From Gerris lacustris (Eukaryota > Arthropoda > Insecta > Hemiptera > Gerridae), in assembly GCA_951217055.1 (NCBI GenBank), contig OX578277.1:110302514-110366513 (forward strand): 64,000 bases of DNA, given 5' to 3'. This document shows, piece after piece, positions 34,095-45,140 of this stretch; the first letter of the stretch is position 1; each line of letters begins with the position of its first letter. Made by a program: the position numbers and the translations under genes. Under the pieces are notes generated by a model. It saw nothing but the letters and a program-made list of their open reading frames with translations. It did not search any database and was not told where the DNA came from.

Positions 34095-34190
34095 TTTAAA
34101 TCAAATTATAATTATTATTAACTACGGGAAACAGACAGTGAAAAATACACTCTTTTCCCGTAGTTAATAATAATTATAATTTGATTTAAA
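34095..34190. repeat. Perfect 37-bp inverted repeat, 22-nt loop
   Basis: Arm 34095-34131 (ends taactacgggaaa) is the exact complement of 34154-34190 (starts tttcccgtagtta), separated by 22 bases at 34132-34153. Pairing ends abruptly on both outer sides. Size and loop are within the range of small-RNA precursor hairpins, but there is no expression evidence. Confidence 0.9.
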
Positions 34191-34412
34191 TTAAAATTTA
34201 ACTTTCCGTAGTATGAAAACTACCAAAAACTTAAAAATTGAATTTCGAATTGATTGTACAAGGTACAGGTACTAATTGAGTACTTTATAATTATAAGCGT
34301 TAATTCTTGGTTTAGTTCTAATGTCATAAATATTGACTGTCTAAATGTATATGAATATTGAAAGCTTGGATTCGGGACTAGTTATCGATTACGGTAGTGA
34401 AAAATCATTCTC

Positions 34413-34485
34413 CTGCGTAGCTTAGATGGAAGAGCGCTATACTGGAAATATGGAGGCCCGTGGTTCAAATCCCGGCGCTGGAGTG
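34413..34485 (+). repeat. tRNA-like sequence, probably pseudo-tRNA
   Basis: It can be laid out as a 73-base cloverleaf: acceptor tcctgcg/cgctgga (6 of 7 pairs), D-arm gctt-agatgga-agagc, five-pair anticodon stem ctata/tatgg with loop ctggaaa (anticodon gga, serine), and a B-box ggttcaaatcc. The T-stem has only 3 of 5 pairs and the long variable arm of serine tRNAs is missing. A tRNA-derived relic is more likely than a functional gene. Confidence 0.4.
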
Positions 34486-34925
34486 TATTTTGTCGCCAGT
34501 CTGTTGTCTGTCTGTAATCTGTCGTCTGTCTGTGCAGACACCTGGAGCCTTATCTACTGGGCCGATTTTGAAGAAATTTAGCATAAAAGTTCAGAAAAAT
34601 CATACTCGAGGTGAAATCGAGAAATATTTGCTCCAATTTTTTTTTTTTTGGGGGGGGGGGGGGGGGTTACCCCCAAAAAACTCTATATTTCTCGAACACG
34701 GCTCTGACGATTTTGATCAGAAAAATTCTAATTGTCTATTTGCCTACTAATCTAACTATATAAGCCGTTTTCCCGGAAAAAATCTAGTTCATGATAAATA
34801 TACGCGGACGGAAAGAGGCCGGGTTCGTTTCCTCGCCGACGAGAAGTTATTTTTAAGATAAAATGGAAGACACTGGGCTGAGTATATTGTTCAGATTGTT
34901 AAATATGTATTTATAATAACTAAAC

Positions 34926-35315
34926 TTTATGAGATTTATTGTTCTTTGTATGATCTTTATAATTTATTTCATTGATGTTGATTTTATTATTATTATATTG
35001 TTATTCAAATTTGTAAAGGTTTTATGTTGTTGTTTTTTTTTTCATCTCGTAAAGTGGTTTATCTAGTGACATGAGATTAATATTATATTATACATATTTT
35101 ATGTTTAATTTTTATTCAAGGTTGATAATTCCATTCTTTTGTTGATATCGTTTACATTTTTATTGTTTGTCCTTATAAGTATTATATTGTGTTATATTAA
35201 TTTCCTTGTCTAAACAAATTTTTTTAGACTATATAATTTACTCTCGTGTTTTTATTTTATAAGTATTATTTTTATAATCAATTCTTTTCGATTGGTAATT
35301 ACTTCATTCTTATTG
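34926..35315. other. No gene; AT-rich DNA
   Basis: Strongly AT-rich with ttattattatta-like tracts; nothing recognised. Confidence 0.4.
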
Positions 35316-35915
35316 CTTCAAAGCTTACCGAAAGTAACGGAAGCTATTGTGATCGTTCTGAAGAACGAAAAATGTTTAGGTCTCCGATTTCAAAAATTCC
35401 AAGACCGAAATCCGATTCAGACATCAGGGATCATTTTTGGTTCCGTGTCTGTCTGTCGGTCTGTCTTTCAATTTTTATAAACCAACGTATCTTAAAAACC
35501 ACACGTCTAATTTTAATGAAATTTGGGTGGCAGGTCAAGAGTAGCCCATTGTTGGTCCCATATAAGTTGCAACTTTCTACACTCATTTGTTTCACTTCCA
35601 CATGCGCACAAACATACATTAATTTACACCTATAGCTTCAAAAGTACTTATCTGATTTGTACGAAACTTTTATAGTTTATCGAAAGTAACCCGCAGATAG
35701 CCCCAGATTACGTTGAACTGTCTCTGCTCTTTAACTTTTGCTTAATTCATACTTTAATTCAAGTAAAAAATCAAAACAATTTTGACAGATTAAAAAAACC
35801 GGGGAAACAGTTCAACAAATTAGACAATAATGGCTTGTAAAAGCATAAAATCAAAAAGTACGTGATAGCATGCAAGGAAGCTATGTGCCACACCAATTGG
35901 CAGTCTATTTTTTGT
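35316..35915 (+). repeat. Repeat family R1, near full-length copy
   Basis: It runs from agcttaccgaaagtaacgg through tctgtctgtcggtctgtctt and aaacagttcaacaaattaga to ccaattggcagtctatttt. It provides an empty-site equivalent for the MITE inserted in the R1 copy at 49998. The 129-codon reading frame over it is not conserved in other copies. Confidence 0.75.
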
Positions 35916-36399
35916 ATACGATTACATTTTTCTCTCGCGTGTTCGATATTTACTTTTATTCTCGTATTCACAATTACACGATTATTTTTTTATTATGATA
36001 TTCCACTTCTCGAATCTCATAATATACCCTCAATAGTAGCAGAAATTATAAACAATAGAAAACTGCAAAAAACTCTTTCTTATTTTACGTAAAATTCTTA
36101 CGAACCATCTACAGTTCTTTTGTGGCATTGATTAAAATTATGGATTCGAGGAATTATTTTGAGTCTACACGCGCGCTCTTAGATTCCGGTTTATGCATAT
36201 TTTTGGATTAGGTGCCAACCATAATTAACAAGCCATTCCTAAGTATCCGGAATCTGTAAGTCTACGAATCAAGGTAAAGGATCTATACTTGATATAAAGT
36301 CTCGTATAAGTAGTTATTAACAATTATCGTCATTCCTCGAGTTCTCGATTTAATAACACAACAATATCTAAATTTTAAGCAGATGTGAATAAAAAATAC
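35916..36399. other. No gene
   Basis: Nothing recognised; gaattcgagg and gattccgg motifs near 36130-36260 recur loosely without clear structure. Confidence 0.35.
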
Positions 36400-36790
36400 T
36401 TGTGGTGGCGCGGGAAACCCGTAAGGAACGTAGTTCCTTACGCTTTCCATAAAATATAAATTATAAAATCACACTGCTAAAGAATACAATGCTAACTACA
36501 TGGTGGAGTTAGAAAGAGACAAAATTTAAAGTAATTAACTATTTGTACTTAGCGGAGTTAAGGCAAAATTAAAAGAAAAGCATTTTTTTATCATTGAAGC
36601 GAGCGTCTTGCATTAAATATGTATTGCATATTGGGGAAAAAGTTAAATCATGATGATAGTTAAAGCGGATGATTGTGGTATAGATAGTGGGGGCATAGGA
36701 CTGTTCCGTAATCTGCTAGGACTCCATTTAAAATATTATAAAATATGTCACTTTACTACACAAAAACTTCTGCTTGTGTCAGGTAGAGGT
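36400..36790 (+). repeat. Repeat family R3, 5' half
   Basis: It matches 14045-14420: gtaaggaacgtagttcctta, atataaattataaaatc, gtggagttagaaagagac, tgaagcgagcgtcttgc and acaaaaacttctgcttgtg, then stops. Confidence 0.6.
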
Positions 36791-38404
36791 GGGTCGAAAA
36801 TAACGTAACAATTAAAAATAACCTGTTATTGTAAGGTAACCGTTCTTCAGATAACCTGATATTGAAAAATACCTGATATCGAGTAACTCTAGTCTAATTC
36901 ATAAATAAACCGACTGGTGGTGGCACGGAGGTAGGTACTATCTCACATTAAGAGGGATAGGGTCCCTTCCTTATTTGAGGGTACTGTCGTAGTTAAAGCT
37001 CTAGTTTAGTTCATAAATATTCCGCTTACCTGCGGCACTGCACTCGTACTCTGCTTCTATGGTACGATGCGTTATATTTATAACGGTAACGGAGCAGAAA
37101 CGTTATCAAAAACTCCTGGGTGGTGTAGGTATTAGGTTTCCATGAAGCGTTATATTATAACGTTAACTGTATCAAATATCAGTAACTCCTTAGGTATTAG
37201 GTTTTAATGAAGCGTTATATTGTAATTTTAACTCTTCATTACGTTACGTTATCAATTCAGTTATGTTCTTTATTTCCTTTACCGTTCTCGATTCCGTTTC
37301 TGTTATAACAGTACAAGTTAAGTAAGTACAGTAAGTTATGTTATTTCCATTTAAATAATGTTATTACCAGAGACGGGAAAAAGTCATAAACGTCATAGTC
37401 ATATGATTTTGTCATTGTGTGCGCCACTTCGGGTGGCTCAAGGAAATTGGACAAAAATATAAATGCGTGAATAATAATAAATATAAATGAGAACACACTC
37501 ACCGGTGACGGTTTTGCGGCGTGTTTGCAGTGGAGGGGCCCCTCGACGCTTTCTCTCTTCAAGCCGGGTTTTCCACGCAACGATCCGGTAATATAAATAA
37601 TAATAATAAGATAGATAAATGATAAATATAACTTTAAATTAAAATAATATCTTTGACTTCCGTCAATGAAGATGGCGGTTAGAGACGCCGTGAAATTAGA
37701 ACAAAAAACAACAAACAGTCTGCACTCGATCTAAAATCCGGAGGCAACTAACGGCAACACGTGACTCACCCCGGCAACTGGCGTAAGTCACGCCCACAGA
37801 TAGCAGGTGACCAATGAAAAGTACGGACATCGATCAAAATCCACAATAGAGAAACAAAATCATAATAGAGCTGGCGCTAACAGTCATAAAATAGCCATTT
37901 TATGAATAAACGTCAAAAAATGGTTTTTTTTAAATAAACGTCATAGAATGGCTTTTTTGTCAAATGTTTAGCTAAAAGTTTTTTTGTTAAAGCAAATGTT
38001 TATATTGAACATTCGTGGTCCGGTTCCAGGTAAAAGTGTAGTTCAAACAAAAAACCCTTACTTAGTGAAAGTATTGTGTGAAGCTTAGTGAAAGGCCTGT
38101 GCTCTTAATTCCCTGATCACTTTCGGACTTAACTAATGAGCTTATGCATACCTGCAACTAGAGAAGCACCGAGGGTCATCCCTAATTCCAAACTAGGGCT
38201 CCTGATCGGCTCCTTCTTGGAACAAATCTTTCAATTAGAATCCAGGAAGGTCAAGATAGATTCTTCAATCAGCCAATAGTAAACCCATTGGGTTGGGCAG
38301 TTTCTTGGTTAGCTGTTCTACAACTTAAGATTTTGTATATATTCATGGTAAGGGATTAAAATGTTTAATTGCTCATTTGATTTCTTACTCGTGTTACTTG
38401 TTTT
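36791..38404. other. No confident gene; GC-richer patch at 37.5-37.8 kb
   Basis: About 36810-37310 repeats aacgttat/ataacgt-like dyads many times. From 37430 to 37830 the sequence is GC-richer and non-repetitive. Within it 37531-37587 (57 nt, 19 codons) is preceded by gtgtttgcag and followed by gtaata, a weak exon-like pattern on the plus strand. I recognise no protein in it. Confidence 0.3.
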
Positions 38405-38530
38405 TTTTTTTTACTTGGGTTTCGTTGGTAAAACCAAAAAAAGAAACCCTTATAGTTTCGTTCGCATGTATCTGTCTATCTGTCAGTCTGTACAGTTCCA
38501 ATAACTTTTAAATCAAAAGAGATACAAATC
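38405..38530 (-). repeat. Repeat family R6, reverse copy
   Basis: It has cttgggtttcgttggtaaaa, gaaacccttatagtttcgtt, then ctgtctatctgtcagtctgt and caataacttttaaatcaaaa. Same order as 15290-15375 read in reverse. Confidence 0.65.
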
Positions 38531-38624
38531 ACATCATCATGACACGGATCGGACCCACATCAATCGGACCAGATCAAAGAGTGCCCCATAGAGGAGGGGG
38601 GGGGGGGGGTGACCCTTGCTCCGT

Positions 38625-38736
38625 CCACGATTCATAGGTGCAATTCAGAGTATCATGGCACGGGATCGAACCCACGACCTCGATTCGCCTCGACTTATTG
38701 AGCCGCCTAGAGTTGCTCGACCACGCTGGCTCCCTA
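38625..38736 (-). repeat. tRNA-derived SINE, minus copy
   Basis: The inverse of the 27183 SINE: gcacgggatcgaacccacga (inverse B-box) and ctcgaccacgctggctccc (inverse head). A G-tract lies just outside at 38596-38610. Confidence 0.65.
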
Positions 38737-38739
38737 TTT

Positions 38740-39012
38740 AAGGAGTAAGAAATATATGTATTTGAGGAGTAAGAATGATATATGTATTTGAGGAGTAAGA
38801 ATTATATGTATTTGAGGAGTAAGAAATATCTGTGTTTGAGGAGTAAGAATGATATGTATTTGAGGAGTAAGAATGATATGTATTTGAGGAGTAAGAATGA
38901 TATGTATTTGAGGAGTAAGAATGATATGTATTTGAGGAGTAAGAATGATATGTATTTGAGGAGTAAGAATGATATGTATTTGAGGAGTAAGAATGATATG
39001 TATTTGAGGATA
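38740..39012 (+). repeat. 24-bp minisatellite, about 11 copies
   Basis: The unit is gtatttgaggagtaagaatg plus atat. The last seven copies are identical or nearly so; the first ones vary by one to three bases in length or sequence. Being 8 codons long, it keeps a frame open and yields an apparent protein of repeated YLRSKNDM. It directly abuts the SINE end, so it may have grown from the SINE tail. Confidence 0.95.
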
Positions 39013-39955
39013 GTTAATATAATTGATCTCTTTGAGATGAGTTGGGTTGGAGTTCTCTCAAGTTTAAGTCTAATTAGCTGGTTTAAATAGCTTTGAGTTA
39101 AACTTTGAAGTCAGTATTGTCCCACTGAATCTTCTACCCTTTGTCGAGTCTTAACAACTTCTTATCAGAACAAGTATTCAACTGATAATATGACTTCTAA
39201 AACTTCAGAATTAGACCCAAATTAAGTTCAAAAACTATTTTGAAATGAGCTTATTTCAAAGTCAGTGTCAATTGCTTCGACCGCTTAAGAAATTGTGAAT
39301 AATAATGTGGTACAAATGAAATTACTAGAGTGATATAATTAGGCCCCTTGCACAAGGTACACATGGGTAGAGCTGGAACCCTGTTCCGGTACTGCTTTAG
39401 TAGATGAATGTTTTGCGTAAAATGTGTTCCCAAAACTGAGCAAATTCTAATAATTTTTTTTACGCTTTTGTTGATATTTTAATGTAATTTCATTGCTTGA
39501 ATATGTATTGTTTAAGAAGCATAAAAATATATTTTTCCTCCAGCAGGGAGAAAACATTATCTTTCCTCCCTTTTCCAGGGAGGAAAGCATCCCATTACAG
39601 CCTAGCTGAAACATTTGCGAGTGCGTCTTTGATGGTACCACGCTGACCCGGCAACTTAGTGTCCATTGTGTCAGAGACACAGAGCTCCCCCACGAAATGT
39701 ACTATGTATCCCACCGCTGCCACCAGTTGCAACGGGCCGATGATTTGGTGATAGGTTGCTTTATAAATAAGACACGTGATTAACTTGAAACTATGAATCT
39801 ACATTTTGAACTATACTGTAAAAGGGCCGGACACAGAGTGAACTCCGTGAGCAGGTCACCCGACGGGGGCTATGAACCCCGAGAAAGTGTTCGCCCCTTC
39901 TGCAACATCAGAATATATGGGATGCTATGCTTCGTAAAAGGATTCCAGAGAAACT
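39013..39955. other. No gene
   Basis: Nothing convincing. A GC-richer segment at 39640-39740 and 39830-39910 has no splice pair or recognised motif; the latter may be the start of the LINE below. Confidence 0.35.
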
Positions 39956-41275
39956 ATGCATCCTAATCAAGAAGCAATATGAAGCATTTAAATTCCACTA
40001 TCTCATAATGGAGCTCTATCAGACACAATAAATGTCAAAGCTGGGGTAAAGCAGGGTTGTGAGCTTTCACCGTTGCTTTTATTCATCGCAATCGACGAAG
40101 TTCTAGTTGCAAGCTTAGACTCCAAGAAGAGCCGAGGTTTATAATGGCATCCCATTCAGTTGGACCACCTAGATGACTGGACTACGCGTATGGCATTGTT
40201 GTTTTGACAACTAAACGCAGCAGTATGCAGGCCAAACTAGATGACTGGACTACGCGGATGGCATTGTTGTTTTGACAACTAAACGCAGCTGTATGCAGGC
40301 CAAACTAGATGACTGGACTACGCGGATGGCATTGTTGTTTTGACAACTAAACGCAGCAGTATGCAGGCCAAACTAGATGACTGGACTACGCGGATGGCAT
40401 TGTTGTTTTGACAACTAAACGCAGCAGTATGCAGGCCAAACTAGATGACTGGACTACGCGGATGGCATTGTTGTTTTGACAACTAAACGCAGTAGTATGC
40501 AGGCCAAACTAGGTGACCTTTCAACGAGATCCTTTCAAGCAGGCTTAAAAATCAATGTCAAAAAGACCAAATGTCTTAAGGTGAATGTTGCACATCAAGG
40601 GAAGTTTCAATCAATGGGCCATAATATTGAGAACGTGAACTCATTTGCCTACCTTGGAAGTCAGATTGCTCAAGATGAAGGTGCTAAACTTGATAATTGC
40701 TATGAGGATACGAAAAGCAAGAGGAGCTATTGCAGCTTTAAATAATATATGGCATTCTTCATGCTTTGGAAACAACACAAAAATCCGAATTTTCAATACA
40801 AACGTTAAGTCTGTGCTATTATATGGCTGTGAGACATGGCTAGTTTCAGCTGAAAGCACGAAGAAATTGCTGGTCTTTATCAACAGGTGCCTTCGCAGAA
40901 TACTAAAAATATCGTGGCCGGACAGATGGATTTCAAATGTAGAACTGTTGCTAACATGCCACTAAAGACTTGTTGAAATTGAGATTCGGGAGAGAAAGTG
41001 CGTAAGGACTCTGCCAGACTCTGCGTAAGGATGCCCATGAGATATCTAGGCAAGCCCTAGACTGGAACTCTCAAGGTTGTCGGAGACGAGGGAGACCTAG
41101 ATGCATCTGGCGTCGCAGTCTTCACAATGAAGTCAGCCTCGCGAATCACATACCTTAAGTGGCGGCAAGTTAAGGACCTAGCAAGAAATCGTAAGGACTG
41201 GAAAAACTTCACTATGGCACTATGCGCCCAAGGCCAGGCGTGATAGAATCTTTAAGTAAGTAAGTAAAAATAAGA
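39956..41275 (+). pseudogene. LINE reverse transcriptase, dead copy
   Basis: In order: VKAGVKQGCELSPLLLF (40033-40083), the reverse-transcriptase block before the catalytic site; LDYADGIVVLTT, the catalytic YADD box with its second Asp changed to Gly; LKINVKKTKCLKVN; SFAYLGSQIAQDEG; then, in another frame, NTKIRIFNTNVKSVLLYGCETW, INRCLRRILKISWPD and QALDWNSQG..RRRGRP. This is the thumb and C-terminal order of the widespread 'endonuclease-reverse transcriptase' LINEs. The 5' part (endonuclease) is missing. At least three frameshifts are present. The 3' end is a taagtaagtaag tail at about 41252-41266. Confidence 0.8.
40171..40510 (+). repeat. 68-bp tandem repeat of the RT catalytic box
   Basis: Five copies of a unit starting agatgactggactacgcgga begin at 40171, 40239, 40307, 40375 and 40443. 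The unit encodes LDYADGIVVLTTKRSSMQAK, that is the reverse-transcriptase active-site strand. Because 68 is not a multiple of three, each copy shifts frame, so the duplication occurred after the element had died or killed it. Copies differ at only a few bases, for example gta for gga in the first. Confidence 0.95.
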
Positions 41276-41375
41276 TTTCAAAAATTCCAAGACTGAAATC
41301 CGTTTCAGACATCAGGGAACAAATTTTGTTCCGTGTATGTCTGTCTGTCTGTTGGTTTGTCGCAATACTAACCAA
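41276..41375 (+). repeat. R1 fragment abutting the LINE tail
   Basis: gatttcaaaaattccaagac to ctgtctgtctgttggtttgt matches the middle of R1, beginning exactly after the LINE tail, which suggests the LINE inserted into R1 or a joint deletion. Confidence 0.6.
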
Positions 41376-41399
41376 TTAAATAACAAACTTCCATCAATT

Positions 41400-41645
41400 T
41401 GACTCTCGGTCAACTTACAAAATTCGTCCTCAGGATCATGAAAATCACATTGTCCACTAAAAAGGGCGGGACATGGCCGCACTCCTCCTTTTTTTTTCCA
41501 AATGTCTATTGCCAAGCTATGTCCCGCAGACGAACTTAGCCGACCAGATATTCTTAAAATGTACCAAAAGATTTACTTATTTACAAAATTCTAGCTTGAT
41601 GTTAGTCAAACACTTTTTTGCACTCTATCTCTTGGACTATTACTT
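41400..41645. mobile_element. Single right arm of the palindromic foldback element
   Basis: cctcaggatcatgaaaatca through gggcgggacatggccgcact and ctagcttgatgttagtcaaa to tatctcttggactatta matches 26440-26676 on the plus strand. The left arm is absent. Confidence 0.75.
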
Positions 41646-41985
41646 TAAAATAATGATACGATACGCATAAATATTTGTCAGGAACGTTTTATTATTAAAT
41701 ATTTGAAACAACAGAACAAATTCTATTTATGGTAGACAACCATTGTAGGCTTGATAAGTCATTCTTCTCACGAAGTTATTTATACCTCATTTAATTTTCA
41801 TTATAATGTTTTGAAACTGACGTAATTAAAAAAAAAAAAAAAAAAAAACTACTTCAAACCTTTCAGTAGGTATCATTAATTATATAATAAGCATCATAAT
41901 TAAAAATTAATTATAACAAAAGGCCCTTAGTAATAGTCAGCTGTTTAAAAAAAAAAATGACAAAGGTTTACTCTAGCCATTTTAA
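41646..41985. other. No gene
   Basis: A 21-base poly-A at 41828-41848; otherwise nothing recognised. Confidence 0.4.
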
Positions 41986-42580
41986 CTTCCGAGCTTACCG
42001 GAGGTAACGGAAGCTACGTTATCGTTCTGAAGAACGAAAATGTTTAATGTTTTTGTCTCCTATTTGAAAAGTTCCAAGACAGAAATCCGTTTTAGACATC
42101 AGGGAACGTTTTAGGTCCCGTGTCTTTCTGTTTGTCGCTCAATTTTTGCGAACCAACATATCTTAAAAACTGCACATGAGATTTTAATGAAATTCGTATG
42201 GTGTTATAATTAGCCTATATTTGTGTCCCATACAAGTGATAACCTTCTGCGCCTATTTGTTTTTCTTCAACATGAGCACAAATATAAATACTATATTCAC
42301 ACCTATATCTTCAAAAGTATTCATCTTATTTCTATGAAATTTGGATGGTTTGTCGAAAGTAGACCGCAGATATTTTATAGCCACAAAGAAATTTCAACTC
42401 TTTATCTTTTGCTCAATTGATACTTTAAATCAAGTAAAAAATTGACATATTAAACAAAACGGGGGAAACAATTAAATTAGTTAGACAATAATGGTTTGTA
42501 AAAGCATATAATCAATAAAGTACGTGATAGGATGCGAGGAAGCTATGTGCCACACAAATTGACATTCTATTTTCAAAAAT
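41986..42580 (+). repeat. Repeat family R1, near full-length copy
   Basis: Starts cttccgagcttaccggaggt and ends ccacacaaattgacattcta. It lies 55 bp upstream of an R2 copy in the same orientation. Confidence 0.75.
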
Positions 42581-42634
42581 GATTCTCCATAGCTGTTTTA
42601 ACTTATTTTTATTCTTTCAATCAGCTGTTTATAT

Positions 42635-43350
42635 TTTTACTTTCTCATATAAAGAGAAAGTAGTGTGATGGCGCGAAAATTCGATTTTGAGATTTTGATG
42701 GATTTACAAGTTTTGAGGTCCCCTGAGTCCAAAAAAGTGGTTTTTAAAAAGGTCTGTCTGTCGTCTATCTGTAGTCTGTCTGTCGTCTTTCTGTCGTCTG
42801 TCTGTCGTTTGTCTGTCGTCTGTCTGTCGTCTGTCTGTCGTCTGTCTGTCGTCTGTCTGTCGTCTCTCTGTCGTCTGTGCAGACGCTTGGAGCCTAAACT
42901 ACTGGGCCGATTTTAATTAAATTTGGCATTCATGTTCAGAAAAATCATACCCCGAGGCAAAATCAAGAAATGAATTTTAGCTCCAAATTTAGGGGCGCTA
43001 CCCCCCAATAACTCTAAAAAACGAGAAAAAAAATATCTCTCGAAAACGGTTCCGACGATTTTGATTAAAAAAAAAAAATCTAAAATGTAGTCCATTTAAA
43101 TGCGAATCCAACGATATAAGCCGTTTTCCCGGGAAAAATCTAGTTCCTGAGAAAAATGCTTAAAACGCGCACCGAGAGAGCCCGGGTTCGATTCCCCGCC
43201 CATAAAAGTTATTTTTATGATAAATTTTGATGAAATGCTCAATAATAATTAAATGTGCGTACGAAAACTAATAAATGGAAAACGCTGGGCTAAATAATTA
43301 TGAACTCGTATGTGAGAAAGTTTGTCTGAGTTGTCACGGACCGATTTTTC
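42635..43350 (+). repeat. Repeat family R2, near full-length copy
   Basis: Starts ttactttctcatataaagag and ends ttgtctgagttgtcacggac. The tctgtcg tract (42751-42876) is expanded to about a dozen units compared with the copy at 12535. The pol III B-box-like gggttcgattccccgcc is at about 43184. Confidence 0.8.
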
Positions 43351-44185
43351 TTTTTAAAGAGCTGTTTATTTTTTTTTTATTTTTCAAAAATCTTTTTTTC
43401 TTGTAAACAAAAAAATTATTTAAATTTAGTTCGTCTCTGTTAAATGTTTAATGTTTGCGTGCCATTAAATCAGTTCTTGTTAATTTTTTTTTTTTTTTTT
43501 TTTACAAACTAATTTCATTTCATATTCTATTCTGTTATATTTTGTTAAAACTTATTTATTGATTTCTTGTATGATTTGTTTTTAAAACTTGTTAAAAAAT
43601 AATCATGTTTTCTTTTCTTTAAGAAGAAAAAAAAAATCAACGAAACAGTAAAGTTTAACGATACAAATATAATTTTTTAGTAACTTATAATGTCTAGTCA
43701 TAAAGTTAATCTGTACACGTAAACCTTTTTTTACTTATAGTTAATATTTTATCGTAAAAAAAATAAAAATAAATAAAAATGCAATTATTTTAACTAGGTT
43801 AAATGCAATTTTTTGTTTATTAACACTGTCAATTTTTAAAATCATTTTTAGTTTTTTTTATTTTCTGGCACGAATAGATTATTTTTTTGTTACAGGCTGT
43901 TTATCGTCAGCTGTTGAAAAGGATTTAAAGGTTCGCGTGCTTAATAATAAAGATAAAGTTTAAGTTGCTTGTTCGTAAACTTGAAAAGTATCTTTCACCA
44001 TAAAACAAAGATAACGCAAAATTTAATTACATTTAGTTAAAACTTTTATCTTTTTTTAAAAATCAGTTTCAATTATGATAATTATGTAAAGTGTTATATC
44101 TAAAAACAGTAAACAAAAAATGTTATTCTAATTTATGTGGTACAAATATTATCGTCCTCTTGTCTTTTTATTGAGGAAATAGTCA
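43351..44185. other. No gene; AT-rich DNA
   Basis: Poly-T at about 43484-43503 and many A/T runs; nothing recognised. Confidence 0.4.
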
Positions 44186-44189
44186 TATA

Positions 44190-45140
44190 TACAAGGGAAG
44201 TTTGTTTTCATGCAAACACCCACTAGGGGCAACCACCCACTTTGCCCCCAGGTCACCCAACTTCAAAATTTCAAATTGGAGTGTATATTTTTGATAGCAT
44301 ATTTGGATTCTACAGTGGAAAATAATAAACTTTTACATGAAACTATTTTTTCTATTTCCAATATTTTGCCCCCTACAGGGGGGCAAAGATAGCAAAATAA
44401 CCCTTCCGAAATAGTAAAAAAATAACACTTAGATCGTTATAAAATCTAAACTGTTTGAAATAAAGTCATAGAACTTGAGGGATCTGCACCATGTAAAGGG
44501 AAGTGTTTAATCATCCACTCGTGTACTAGGGGCAACCTCCATTTTGCCCCCAAGCGCTGAAATGTACGATTTTTATACCTTTGCCCCCCTATAGGGGGCA
44601 AAATATTAGGGATAGAAAAAAAAGTTTGAAGTAAAATATTTTTATTTTTTGCCCTAGAATCTAAATCTGCTATCAAAAATATACATTCTAGGACAAAATT
44701 TTGAAGTTAGGTGGTCTAGGGGCAAAATGGGAGGTTGCCCCTACAGCGCGGTTGCATGAAAGCAAACTTCCCTTTACATGGTACGGATCCCCTAAGTTTC
44801 ATTAATTTATCTCTAACCGTTTAGATTTTACAACATATTATCTGTAGGGTAATTTTGCTATCTTTGCCCACCTATAGGGGGCAAAATATTGGGAATAAAA
44901 AAAAAAGTTTCAAGTAAAAGTTTATTTTTTTTCACTGTAGAATCCAAATATGCTATCAAAAATATACACTCCAATTTGAAATTTTGAAGTTGAGTGGCCT
45001 GGGGGCAAAGTGGGTTGTTGCCCCTAGTGGGTGATTGCATGAAAACAAACTTCCCTTTGCATGGTAGAGATCCCCCAAGTTTCATTAATTTATCTCAAAC
45101 CGTTCAAAAGTTAAGAGGGAGGGGGAAGACTTTTGGACCA
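44190..45140. mobile_element. Element of three related units, one inverted
   Basis: About 44193-44400 (plus) is the inverse of about 44860-45060, and 44530-44790 is a more diverged unit in the same orientation as the latter. Shared blocks: gggcaac-cccac, ggtcacccaacttcaaaat, tatatttttgatagcatatt, ccctatagggggcaaaatat, catgaaa-caaacttccctt and gtttcattaatttatctc. The right end gaccaccctgtat is a terminus I have often seen in insect repeats. No transposase. Confidence 0.65.

Larger units (their letters stand above)
34005..34925 (+). repeat. Repeat family R2 interrupted by about 390 bp
   Basis: R2 runs from tactttcttatgtaaagaga to aaaaaagtagttttta (about 34097) and resumes at about 34490 with cagtctgttgtctgtctg. 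The interruption begins with a perfect hairpin (next entry) and ends with a tRNA-like sequence. The resumed part carries a degenerate B-box gggttcgtttcctcg at about 34822. Confidence 0.65.

Noticed and set aside
34413..34485. Functional serine tRNA (anticodon gga)
   Set aside because: Two T-stem mismatches, one acceptor mismatch and no long variable arm; it also sits inside an interrupted repeat. Kept only as a tRNA-like relic.
35246..35635. 129-codon ORF with a hydrophobic start
   Set aside because: It overlaps family R1, and the other R1 copies do not keep the frame.
38782..39090. 102-codon ORF of repeated YLRSKNDM
   Set aside because: Product of the 24-bp minisatellite.
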